NCBI RefSeq assembly: GCF_002934235.1
Contig: NZ_PTIS01000014.1
Span: forward strand, 1 to 64,000
Length of the DNA stretch: 64,000 nt
From: Clostridium algidicarnis DSM 15099
Lineage (GTDB): Bacteria > Bacillota > Clostridia > Clostridiales > Clostridiaceae
Direction: 5' to 3'
The notes beneath the pieces were generated by a model. That model saw nothing but the letters and a program-made list of their open reading frames with translations, made no database searches and had not been told where the DNA came from. Every line of letters starts with the position of its first letter. Within the stretch, counting starts at the first letter, position 1. Made by a program: the position numbers and the translations under genes. Positions 18,497-26,774 of the stretch are shown here, piece by piece.

Positions 18497-19534
18497 ATGA
18501 AACTTAATATGGCTATTTTAGGCTTTGGTAAGAGTGCTACTAGATATCACCTGCCTTATATACTGCTTAGAAAAGATATAAATGTTAAATGGATTTACAA
18601 TAGAAATAGGAAATTCGAACTTGAAAAAGACTATGAGAATTGCAATATAAGTTTTACCGATAATATATCTGATGTCTTAAATGATGATGATGTTAAACTC
18701 GTAACTATTTGTACTCCACCTAGCACACATTATAATCTTGCAAATCTTTGCCTTTTAAATAATAAAAATGTATTAGTAGAAAAGCCTTTTGCAACAACAC
18801 TTAGTGAAACAAAGAAGTTACTTGATTTAGCTAATTCTAAAGGACTTACTATAATGCCTTACCAAAATAGACGATTTGATTCTGACTTTTTGGTGTTAAA
18901 AAGTGTTATAGACCATGGTAATTTAGGAGATATTGTAGAGCTAGAATCACATATTGATTATTATAGACCTGAAGATACTAGTAATAATCTAGACTATTAC
19001 AATGGAGCTGTTTTTAGTTTAGGTGTGCATATATTAGACCAAGCTATTTCCTTATTCGGTAGACCAGAAAAGGTATTTTATGATGTTAAATCCATAAGAA
19101 ATCCCGCTAATGCTGATGATTATTATGAAATACAATTATTTTATAACACTTTCAAAGTTAAGTTAAAAACTAGTCATTTAGTAAAGCTTCCTTATTCTAG
19201 ATTCACTATCCATGGTAAAAAAGGAAGCTTTATAAAAAGGTCAATAGATAGACAAGAGGAATTCCTAAAAAAAGGTATCATGCCTGAAACGGAAGGCTTT
19301 GGATTGGATACACCGGATGACTATGGAATTATAGATTATATTAATGATACAGGGGAAGAAATAACTCAGTTTATTAAAACTTCAAGTGGAGATTATGGAA
19401 AAGTCTATGATAGCATTTATTCTACTATTATGGATCATAAGGAAAAACTAGTTAAGGATGATGAATTGCTAACAGTTATAGAAATTTTAGAGAAGGCTTT
19501 TAAGGGTGATAACCCAAAGATTATAACCCTTTAA
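18497..19534 (+). CDS. Gfo/Idh/MocA family oxidoreductase
   Basis: NAD(P)-dependent dehydrogenase of 345 residues. The Rossmann opening is MAILGFGKSATRYHLPYI, followed by VTICTPPSTHY and the catalytic-site EKPFA motif (about 95-99). A HILDQA segment lies in the C-terminal domain. The E. coli YdgJ-like branch is the closest type I recognise; the substrate is unknown. GGGAGG lies nine bases upstream. It may be co-transcribed with the preceding ABC operon if the palindrome between them does not terminate. Confidence 0.9.
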   Translation: MKLNMAILGFGKSATRYHLPYILLRKDINVKWIYNRNRKFELEKDYENCNISFTDNISDVLNDDDVKLVTICTPPSTHYNLANLCLLNNKNVLVEKPFATTLSETKKLLDLANSKGLTIMPYQNRRFDSDFLVLKSVIDHGNLGDIVELESHIDYYRPEDTSNNLDYYNGAVFSLGVHILDQAISLFGRPEKVFYDVKSIRNPANADDYYEIQLFYNTFKVKLKTSHLVKLPYSRFTIHGKKGSFIKRSIDRQEEFLKKGIMPETEGFGLDTPDDYGIIDYINDTGEEITQFIKTSSGDYGKVYDSIYSTIMDHKEKLVKDDELLTVIEILEKAFKGDNPKIITL

Positions 19535-19557
19535 ATATTCAAGTATTTAATGATAGT

Positions 19558-20727
19558 TTATTTAACAATAACCTTTGATCCAATAGGTACATTATCATAT
19601 ATCCATTTAGATTCCTCAACTTTTAATCTTATGCAACCATGAGAGGCTGGTTTCCCTAAAGTAGTATCTACTATATTTTTCTGTTCTTTATCAAAGGGTA
19701 GGGAGTGAAAAAGATAGTTTCCCTTAAATCCTACCCAGTATTTCCCCCCTTGATCATACTTATCCGTATAAAACCAATCTCCCTTGTTTTGTACGGTAAA
19801 GGTTCCTTTAGGTGTTTCCTTTCCATTTATTCCTGTAGAGCATAAAAATTCTTTAGTAAGTGACCATTTGTTTTTACTACCCTTATATATGTAGGTCTTT
19901 TGCTCTTTTATATTTACAAGGATTAGATACTTAGTACCACTTGCTATATCAAAGGAATTTATATTCTGCTTTTCTGAAATCTCCTGTTTCTTAAATACAG
20001 CTTGAACTTGATCCTTCTCTTTTAGTAAAAGATATTTATCTTTTTCCTCTTCATACTCTTTAACCTTATCTAGCAACTCTTTATCTTCTTTAAGTAATAT
20101 TAGATTATCTTCAATTAAAGATATAGCCTTAGAGTAATATTTATCCTTTGCCAATTTATCAGCTTTATCTAAGGTGTCTTCTTTTATTGCTAAGTAGCAC
20201 TTTCTTTTCATATCTAAAGCCTCTAAATATTCAGAGGAAAATGAGCTTACTTCATTAAGACTTTTCATAGCATCCACATAATCTTTATCATTAAATAAAT
20301 TACTTGCCCTTTCAAAACTATCTTTTGAACTAGAAAATACGGGAAGGGATTCTTGTATTTCTATAACCTTAGAATTAACTACATCATATCTTTCAATTTC
20401 CCTTAATGTATATAATACATATTCTTTTGAAATATCATTGGTTTCATTATTTTCGTCTTCATTAGTCTCCAATTCTTCTATACAATTTAAGAAATAAGCC
20501 TTTAAATCCTTTTTAATTTTAATCTTTTTTACCATATTAAAATTACCTTTATTTAAGATAATTGAACTCGCTTTTATGTAATCTTTACTGTCAAAGGCCT
20601 CCTTAAAGCTTGACAGATCCTTATTATAAAAATTTAAACAAAGAGTAGCATATGACAAAATAATTAAAGTTAAAATTATGATGATTAAATTTCTAATTAA
20701 TTTTCTACCATTAAAATATTTAAGCAT
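19558..20727 (-). CDS. L,D-transpeptidase (YkuD domain) with N-terminal membrane anchor
   Basis: Protein of 389 residues. One membrane helix (about 9-30) is followed by a long charged, helical region with short repeats, and the YkuD catalytic domain forms the last ~125 residues. The catalytic signature is HGCIRL (SHGCIRL, about 363-369) with the upstream HSLPF histidine. Such enzymes make 3-3 peptidoglycan cross-links or attach proteins outside the cell. I chose the ATG at 20727 (AAAGGAG six bases before) over an in-frame GTG at 20757. Confidence 0.9.
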   Translation of the reverse strand: MLKYFNGRKLIRNLIIIILTLIILSYATLCLNFYNKDLSSFKEAFDSKDYIKASSIILNKGNFNMVKKIKIKKDLKAYFLNCIEELETNEDENNETNDISKEYVLYTLREIERYDVVNSKVIEIQESLPVFSSSKDSFERASNLFNDKDYVDAMKSLNEVSSFSSEYLEALDMKRKCYLAIKEDTLDKADKLAKDKYYSKAISLIEDNLILLKEDKELLDKVKEYEEEKDKYLLLKEKDQVQAVFKKQEISEKQNINSFDIASGTKYLILVNIKEQKTYIYKGSKNKWSLTKEFLCSTGINGKETPKGTFTVQNKGDWFYTDKYDQGGKYWVGFKGNYLFHSLPFDKEQKNIVDTTLGKPASHGCIRLKVEESKWIYDNVPIGSKVIVK

Positions 20728-20825
20728 ACTTAGCTCCTTTCTTAAATTTGTACTCACCCATTAATTCATCTTTTAATTATTGACACAATTATAGAAATCT
20801 AATCACCTATATATTTCAATAAAAT

Positions 20826-20878
20826 GGGAGCACCTCTGGGGTGCTGACAGTAAGTGTCAGTACCCCAGAGGTGCTCCC
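20826..20878. repeat. 53-bp nested palindrome, copy 2
   Basis: Perfect 23-bp stem (20826-20848 with 20856-20878) and a 7-base loop AGTAAGT. The core in each arm is ACCTCTGGGGT or ACCCCAGAGGT. The outer bases differ from the other copies but are changed on both sides, so pairing is kept. It lies 39 bases beyond the dut stop codon and could act as its terminator (ATTTTATTG follows on the minus strand). Confidence 0.9.
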
Positions 20879-20916
20879 AATATATTCCATTCAATATATT
20901 CCATTAAGTTATAACT

Positions 20917-21354
20917 TTATGAAAGTCCGCTTGACCCAAAGCCACCTTGTCCTCTTTCACTTTCGGTGGTTAATTCAGTTACTTCTTCCACATTCACTAA
21001 AATGGTTGGCTTTATTACCATTTGAGCTATTTTCATAGCCTTTTCTACCTTAAATGTTTCTTTACCATGATTAATTAAGATTATTGCTATTTCCCCTCTA
21101 TATCCTTCATCAATAGTTCCTGGGGTGTTTAGTACTGTAATTCCGTTTTTCAAAGCAAGTCCACTTCTTGGTCTGATTTGTGCTTCTGTATTTTCAGGAA
21201 GTTCTATTATTATCCCAGTATGTATTAACTTAGATTCACCAGGTTTTATCTCCATCTCTTCTACAGAAAATAAGTCTAATCCAGCATCACCTTTATGAGC
21301 TGACACTGGAAGTCTTGCTTCTTTGTGTATTAATTTAACCTTTAAATTGTACAT
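20917..21354 (-). CDS. dut: dUTP diphosphatase
   Basis: Trimeric dUTPase of 145 residues. It hydrolyses dUTP to dUMP and PPi, keeping uracil out of DNA and feeding dTMP synthesis. All five motifs are visible: GDAGLDLF (1), [11 protein letters not shown] (3), [11 protein letters not shown] (near 4) and the C-terminal [11 protein letters not shown] arm (5) that closes on the substrate. Standard length. It follows the lipoprotein gene on the same strand at 66 bases. Confidence 0.96.
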   Translation of the reverse strand: MYNLKVKLIHKEARLPVSAHKGDAGLDLFSVEEMEIKPGESKLIHTGIIIELPENTEAQIRPRSGLALKNGITVLNTPGTIDEGYRGEIAIILINHGKETFKVEKAMKIAQMVIKPTILVNVEEVTELTTESERGQGGFGSSGLS

Positions 21355-21420
21355 CTATAAATACCTCTTTCAATTTTAAGCATGCTACACTATTATTTTT
21401 TTAATTATTTTTTAGATATA

Positions 21421-21819
21421 TTAATTAACCTTTTTCAACTGGATTTCTTCACTTTTGTCTTCCCAGTTTATTGTAAGTGTTAAATTATCTTCATCAATAT
21501 TTTCATGAAAATACTGTTCTAATTTTTTGGTATTTTTAAATATTACACTAAAAGCCTTTAAACTTTCAGAGTAATCTGAGCTTCCACTAAAATCATAGCC
21601 CGATAAATTTTCCGAATTAAATTTTATACTTTTAGGTATGGTGTTATTATCTTTATATTGTATTAATAATTTGTTATCTGTCTCTTTATTAAGCTCTAAA
21701 CTGCCTATAAAGTTTTCACTTTTCCCTTCATATCTAATTTTATTTGTATTTGCAGCAACACATCCTGATAGAACAAAAATACTTAAAAACATAAAAATAA
21801 TGCCTACTGTCCTTTTCAA
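21421..21819 (-). CDS. small lipoprotein, function unknown
   Basis: Protein of 132 residues. The signal peptide ends in the lipobox LSGC (Cys about 20), followed by a short, charged, beta-rich domain without recognised motifs. The start codon is TTG, set by AAGGAGG eight bases upstream. It is first on its strand before dut; the 66-base gap has no strong hairpin, so co-transcription is possible. Confidence 0.72.
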   Translation of the reverse strand: MKRTVGIIFMFLSIFVLSGCVAANTNKIRYEGKSENFIGSLELNKETDNKLLIQYKDNNTIPKSIKFNSENLSGYDFSGSSDYSESLKAFSVIFKNTKKLEQYFHENIDEDNLTLTINWEDKSEEIQLKKVN

Positions 21820-22392
21820 AATAACACCTCCTTAAAAATTTTTTCCTATAATTATAGCATATCATATCTGGCAATTAAATTGTACAAAAAGTTCATTAAA
21901 AATTCAATTTTCACAAAAAACTTTTAAATGAATTATGCTACAAATAAATAAAGCTTTGTCATAATAAAAGTCTAGATTCTATCATCTGAATCTTTATGAT
22001 TTTTTATTATTTTTATAAATTCATACCTTTCCATTATTAAACTACGGTTTCTAATCCTAAGCTTTTTTAAAATACTAACTGTGTTAAAATATATGTATTG
22101 ATGTATTTATATACTGATATATTAAATATGATAAGCTTATGACTTAAACCCTTTCTTTAAAATAAATTTAAGCATCTAAATAAATTTTACTTAACTTTGT
22201 TGATTATCTTTATTAAAATCTGTCAATAATTAAAAGAGTTTCATTGTGATTATTAAATTACCTAAACAATATTTCTCTTAATATAAGTTAGCGCTTGATT
22301 GGTTCATAAAGAATGTGGTGATAAATGCCTATAAGTTCCTATTAATATAAGTTATTGCTTAAGCTAAATATAAATTAAAATGAGGCGTGTAA
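21820..22392. other. divergent intergenic region upstream of recQ
   Basis: AT-rich, with no credible ORF. Two direct repeats of TTAATATAAGTTA followed by GCTT lie at about 22278-22297 and 22343-22362, within 120 bases of the recQ start. They may be regulator sites. No clear promoter pair was found. Confidence 0.4.
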
Positions 22393-24531
22393 ATGTATAA
22401 AAATGAAACATTAAATTTATTAAAAACCTACTTTGGTTATGAAAATTTTAAAAAGGGCCAAGGCGAGGCCATAGATAGTATCATAAATGGGAAAGATAGC
22501 TTTGTTGTTATGCCTACGGGAGCTGGTAAGTCCTTATGTTATCAGATACCAGCCTTAGTTTTAGACGGAATAACCTTGGTTATATCCCCTTTGATTTCAC
22601 TTATGAAAGACCAAGTTGATGGACTTAATAGTTTAGGCATTGGGGCTACCTACATAAATAGCACCCTGTCTAAAGCCCAGGTAGAAGAAAGAGTTTTAGA
22701 TATATCTAAAGACAAATATAAATTAGTCTATCTCGCACCAGAAGGCCTTGATAATATTAATTACCTTTTTAGAAATATAGATATAAAAATACCCTTAATT
22801 GCTGTAGATGAAGCTCACTGCGTATCAAAGTGGGGTCATGACTTTAGACCAAGTTATAGAAATGTTAATAGTTTTATAAGTACAATTAACCCAAGACCTA
22901 CAGTACTTGCATGTACAGCTACTGCAACAGACCTAGTTCAAAAAGATGTAATAAGCTTATTAGATTTACATGATCCTAATATGTTTTTTACCGGTTTTGA
23001 TAGACCTAATTTAAACTTCAAAGTATTCAGGGGTGAAAATAAGGAAACCTTTATTTTAAACTATCTATCTAATAAAAGAGATGAAAGTGGAATAATCTAC
23101 ACATCTACAAGAAAAGAAACAGAGCAATTATATAATTTACTGAATAAAAATGGATACAAGACAGGTATGTATCATGCTGGTTTATCTGAAAATATTAGAA
23201 AAGAAATGCAAGAAAGCTTTATGTATGAAAACTTAAATTTAATGATAGCCACCAATGCCTTTGGTATGGGTATAGATAAATCTAATGTACGTTTTGTAAT
23301 ACATTATTCTATTCCAAAAAACTTAGAGGCCTATTACCAAGAAGCTGGTCGTGCTGGTCGTGACGGTGAGCCTAGTGAGTGTGTACTTTTATTTAACAAC
23401 AAAGACATACAAACTCAAAAGTACTTTATAGACACCTCTCCTATGGATGAGGATAAAAAGTTTCAAGATTATAATAACCTTAGAACAATGGTTGACTACT
23501 CTTACACTCAAAAGTGTCTTAGACAATTTATATTAGAATACTTTGGTGAAAAGGATGTCCCTGATAGTTGCAATAATTGCAGCAGTTGTACTAATGAAAT
23601 TGAATTAAAGGATATAACTACAGAAGCTCAAATGATTTTTTCTTGTGTATATAGAGCAGGCGAACGTTATGGAGTTAATCTTATTATAGATATATTAAAA
23701 GGATCTCAAAATCAAAAAGTATTAAGATTTGGTTTAGATAAACTATCTACCTATGGACTTATGAAAAAATATGACAGGAAGTTTTTAGATGAAGTTATAA
23801 ATAAGTTAATAGCTGATGGATACCTTCTTATGACTAGTGAGCAGTATCCATTATTAAAATTAACCTCTAAATCAAAACTAGCATTAAAAAATAAAGAAAG
23901 TATATCCATTCAAATAGTAAAATTAGAAAAGTCTGTAGAAAAGGATGATACACTATTTGAGTTATTAAGAGCTTTAAGAAAATCCATATCAGTAGAGCTT
24001 AGTATTCCGCCTTATGTAGTATTCCCAGACTTCACCTTAAAGGAACTAAGTTCAAAACTACCATTAACTGAGGCTGAATTTGGGGAAATTAAAGGTGTTG
24101 GTAAGACCAAGCTTGAAAAGTATGGTGATAGGTTCTTAAATTTAATAAAAGAATATGTGGAAGAAAATCAAATAGTTCGAGATAATACAACCGTTTCATC
24201 ACAAATAACTTCTAACACTGTAATCATAAAAGATAAGGCTAAAAGTCATCACGAAAGTTACAATCTATATAAAGAAGGACTTAACTTAAATGATATTGCC
24301 GCTACAAGAAACTTAAGCTCTGTAACTATTCAAAAACATATTATGGATTGCTTTTTAGAAGGCATGGACGTGGACCTAGATGATTTTATACCAAAGGACA
24401 GCGAAGGATATATATTAGAAGCCATAAACAAAGTAGGTGCTGAAAAGTTAAAACCAATTAAGGATGAGCTCTCCCCTGACATAGATTATATGGCTATAAA
24501 AGCAGTTATTTTAAAGCATAAAATGGCTTAG
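22393..24531 (+). CDS. recQ: ATP-dependent DNA helicase RecQ
   Basis: A 3'-5' DNA helicase for repair and recombination restart, 712 residues. SF2 motifs run in order: FKKGQGEAIDSI (motif 0), MPTGAGKSLCYQIPAL (I), DEAHC (II, about 139), CTATAT (III), ATNAFGMGIDK (V), QEAGRAGRDG (VI). A zinc-binding Cys cluster (CxxC in SCNNCSSC) and winged-helix RQC region follow. Then comes an HRDC domain (about 520-590) and a C-terminal helix-turn-helix (HTH_40-like) segment. The start is set by GAGG six bases upstream. Confidence 0.96.
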   Translation: MYKNETLNLLKTYFGYENFKKGQGEAIDSIINGKDSFVVMPTGAGKSLCYQIPALVLDGITLVISPLISLMKDQVDGLNSLGIGATYINSTLSKAQVEERVLDISKDKYKLVYLAPEGLDNINYLFRNIDIKIPLIAVDEAHCVSKWGHDFRPSYRNVNSFISTINPRPTVLACTATATDLVQKDVISLLDLHDPNMFFTGFDRPNLNFKVFRGENKETFILNYLSNKRDESGIIYTSTRKETEQLYNLLNKNGYKTGMYHAGLSENIRKEMQESFMYENLNLMIATNAFGMGIDKSNVRFVIHYSIPKNLEAYYQEAGRAGRDGEPSECVLLFNNKDIQTQKYFIDTSPMDEDKKFQDYNNLRTMVDYSYTQKCLRQFILEYFGEKDVPDSCNNCSSCTNEIELKDITTEAQMIFSCVYRAGERYGVNLIIDILKGSQNQKVLRFGLDKLSTYGLMKKYDRKFLDEVINKLIADGYLLMTSEQYPLLKLTSKSKLALKNKESISIQIVKLEKSVEKDDTLFELLRALRKSISVELSIPPYVVFPDFTLKELSSKLPLTEAEFGEIKGVGKTKLEKYGDRFLNLIKEYVEENQIVRDNTTVSSQITSNTVIIKDKAKSHHESYNLYKEGLNLNDIAATRNLSSVTIQKHIMDCFLEGMDVDLDDFIPKDSEGYILEAINKVGAEKLKPIKDELSPDIDYMAIKAVILKHKMA

Positions 24532-24634
24532 CTCTCTAGTTAATGTACATGCTATCTTAAAAGAAATAAATTCAAAAGTTTAAGAATAATATTAAAGCTA
24601 TATCTAAACATACTACTATTATATTGAATTCAAC

Positions 24635-24666
24635 AAAAGACCTGATAATTAAATGTCAGGTCTTTT
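24635..24666. terminator. bidirectional terminator, recQ / propeptide 1
   Basis: Stem AAAAGACCTGA (24635-24645) with TCAGGTCTTTT (24656-24666), followed by TTTATT on plus. It lies between recQ and the convergent regulator-peptide cassette. Confidence 0.85.
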
Positions 24667-24680
24667 TTATTATGCTAAAC

Positions 24681-24824
24681 TTAAATGTTTATGTTATATT
24701 CTATTACTGCCATCTCAGGTTCTGGGGGCTCTCCTGCTCTAGTAACCGGTATAATAGCGCTAGTTATAATTATAGTTCCTAAAATAAGGGTTAGAATAGA
24801 TTTAGTTAATACATTTTTCTTCAT
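24681..24824 (-). CDS. secreted signal-peptide precursor 1 (RRNPP-type propeptide candidate)
   Basis: 47-residue ORF. The Lys-rich N-terminus MKKNVLTK is followed by a hydrophobic core (about 9-26) and a short hydrophilic tail ending EPPEPEMAVIEYNINI, the layout of Phr/PapR-type exported pro-pheromones. A clear ribosome site (GGGAGG) lies six bases before the ATG. It starts 57 bases after the stop of the HTH-TPR regulator on the same strand and ends at a strong terminator. The same arrangement is repeated in the next cassette. I infer that a fragment of the tail is exported and re-imported to act on the regulator. The mature form is unknown. Confidence 0.75.
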   Translation of the reverse strand: MKKNVLTKSILTLILGTIIITSAIIPVTRAGEPPEPEMAVIEYNINI

Positions 24825-24881
24825 AATACTACCTCCCATAACATATTATTTTATATTAATAAAGAAGCTTCTATTATAATA

Positions 24882-26183
24882 TTACAATATATTTGAAATT
24901 AAGTCAATACTTTCATTGATTTTATCCATATATTCACCTACAACTTCATAATTTTTCAAATTAATCTCAAGCTTTATAAGCCCACTTAACCCGTATATTC
25001 TTTCTTTTGTGTTCTTATTAATTTCAGCAGAATACAAAATACATCTATATGTTTTTCTTAACTTAATATAATCTTTTTGTTTCTTATAAATATCCTCTAA
25101 ATATTTATATCCTTTATTTAAGTATTCATAATCATTGTACTCATTGCATAAATTTAAACCCTCATTAATTATATCTATAGCCTCATTGTATTCTTTTAAA
25201 TCTATGTATACAATGGATTTCTCTATAAGAGTATGCGATAAACGAGACCTATCGTGTATACTTCTTAACTCTTGAGATTTACTAAAATATACTTTGCTTT
25301 CCTTGTATTCTTTATTTTTAAATAAAGCTACTGCTAAGTTATTATATATATTCCCTAAGATAATATTATTTTCTATATTTAAATTATCTTTTAAATCCCT
25401 ATATATCTCTATGGATTTATTATAATCATCTATATCTTCATAACAAAGCGCTTCAATTATTCTTATTTTTATAAATATATTCTTTTCATCCTTAATATCT
25501 TTTCTTTCTTTAGCTTCTTTTATATACTGTAATGCTTTGTATACATTTTTCATATTAGAATACACTAAGGACATGTTATATAAGATTTTGTTATAGATTT
25601 TGTAATCATTCATGATATGAGATAATTCAATAGACTTATTAAAATAATATATGGCTTCATTATATTGTAATAACCTTAGTTTACATATACCCATATTATT
25701 TAAAATCAAAATCTTATATTCCATGATATTTTTTTGATCTATTATTTCCATGGCCTTATCATAATTTATAAACGCCTCAACAGCCTTAGCTTCATTTAAA
25801 AGTTTATCTCCAATCTTTTTATATACCATAATCATTACATTGTATATTTCATACTTGTTACAAATCCTTAAAATATCTAAATATTCTTCCATAGTAGAAG
25901 ATTTCTCTAGTGACAATTTACAATACATTTCAGCATCTTCTTTAATGGTCCTTGAAAGATATTCTTCGTCAAAGCTTAAATCCATATCTATAGATTTAAT
26001 TTTTGCATATTCTATTATATTTTGCATAAAACAAATAGCTGTAGCTTTACTGAAATGACGTTTTTCTTTTTCTACCATGCAAATAAACTCTCTTGTGACG
26101 CCTTCAATAACTAGATCTTTTTGAGTTAAATTTAGCTCAGTTCTCAAGTTTTTAAGCTTTTGTCCTTGACTTAGAAGTTTCAA
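24882..26183 (-). CDS. HTH-TPR regulator 1 (RRNPP-type receptor candidate)
   Basis: About 433 residues. An N-terminal helix-turn-helix of the XRE type (GQKLKNLRTELNLTQKDLVIEGVTREFICMVE split by the turn, residues ~7-40) is followed by about nine TPR-like helical repeats to the C-terminus. In known RRNPP proteins (PlcR, Rgg, NprR), such TPRs bind a short imported peptide and change DNA binding. GGAAGG lies nine bases before a TTG (26183), which I take as the start; an ATG at 26192 directly abuts the site. A secreted peptide gene follows at 57 bases. Regulator 2 nearby is a close paralogue. Confidence 0.85.
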   Translation of the reverse strand: MKLLSQGQKLKNLRTELNLTQKDLVIEGVTREFICMVEKEKRHFSKATAICFMQNIIEYAKIKSIDMDLSFDEEYLSRTIKEDAEMYCKLSLEKSSTMEEYLDILRICNKYEIYNVMIMVYKKIGDKLLNEAKAVEAFINYDKAMEIIDQKNIMEYKILILNNMGICKLRLLQYNEAIYYFNKSIELSHIMNDYKIYNKILYNMSLVYSNMKNVYKALQYIKEAKERKDIKDEKNIFIKIRIIEALCYEDIDDYNKSIEIYRDLKDNLNIENNIILGNIYNNLAVALFKNKEYKESKVYFSKSQELRSIHDRSRLSHTLIEKSIVYIDLKEYNEAIDIINEGLNLCNEYNDYEYLNKGYKYLEDIYKKQKDYIKLRKTYRCILYSAEINKNTKERIYGLSGLIKLEINLKNYEVVGEYMDKINESIDLISNIL

Positions 26184-26308
26184 TGATATCATCCTTCCAT
26201 CAATGAAGTTTTAGAGTATAAATATTTTTTAATACTCTCATCCATTATAATACATATTATCATATTACATCATATTATTCAAAATATTATTGAAATAGTT
26301 CTATATTT

Positions 26309-26456
26309 ATCAAGTGATTCTTAGACTCAGGTGGAGTTTGCTTATAAGGAATACATCTCTCAATCTGAGTCTTAGAAGAACTTATCCAGGGCGTAGCAGC
26401 CGCCATCCCCCCCTTGAAGAGGAGAGGGGTGTTACGAATGGTAGCCATCGGATAAA
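26309..26456 (+). repeat. ~150-bp interspersed repeat, full copy B
   Basis: Starts ATCAAGTGATTCTTAGA and ends GGTAGCCATCGGATAA. Visible structure: a first hairpin closed by GACTCAG/CTGAGTC, a long-range TTATCC/GGATAA pairing around the second half, a CCCC...TTGAAGAGG...GGGG hairpin and a terminal ATGG-TAG-CCAT hairpin. It lies between regulator 1's upstream region and the terminator of cassette 2. Confidence 0.88.
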
Positions 26457-26505
26457 CTAAATTTTATCTTATATAACTAATGTATGTATAACTAAGCTTT
26501 ACTTT

Positions 26506-26553
26506 AAAAGAGACTATTAAGATGATTGTTATATCATTTTAATAGTCTCTTTT
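26506..26553 (-). terminator. terminator of propeptide 2 cassette
   Basis: Stem AAAAGAGACTATTAA (26506-26520) with its complement at 26539-26553, extended by a GATGAT/ATATCAT inner helix. It ends the leftward cassette 2. Confidence 0.8.
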
Positions 26554-26567
26554 TCATTATGCTAAGT

Positions 26568-26717
26568 TTAAATATTTATGTTATATTCTATTGTTGCCAT
26601 TTCAGGATCTGGTGGTTCTCCTCCACCTGGTCCCCCAAATGGTTTTAAAACGCTAGTTGTAATTATAGTTCCTAGAACCATGGTTAGAATAAATTTAACT
26701 ACTAGATTCTTTTTCAA
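26568..26717 (-). CDS. secreted signal-peptide precursor 2 (RRNPP-type propeptide candidate)
   Basis: 49-residue paralogue of precursor 1, with a TTG start (26717) and GGGAGG upstream. The N-terminal MKKN, the hydrophobic core and the tail EPPDPEMATIEYNINI are shared. The junction before the tail differs (KPFGGPGGG against PVTRAG), and Glu/Asp and Val/Thr changes lie in the tail. It follows regulator 2 at the same 57-base distance. Conservation of both peptide ends while the processing region diverges argues that this is a translated, selected gene. Confidence 0.75.
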   Translation of the reverse strand: MKKNLVVKFILTMVLGTIITTSVLKPFGGPGGGEPPDPEMATIEYNINI

Positions 26718-26774
26718 CAAAACACCTCCCATAACATATTATCTTATATTAATAAAGAAGCTTCTATTACCATA

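Noticed and set aside
20841-21038. Plus-strand open frame beginning STPEVLP
   Set aside because: It is a translation of the 53-bp palindrome and the antisense of dut; no start signal.
24685-24879. Plus-strand open frame after recQ
   Set aside because: It is antisense to propeptide 1, which has the better ribosome site, signal-like N-terminus and a paralogue.
26309-26456. c-di-GMP or other known riboswitch
   Set aside because: The conserved core of GEMM-I/II or other classes I know is missing, and the element lies at unrelated genes in both orientations.
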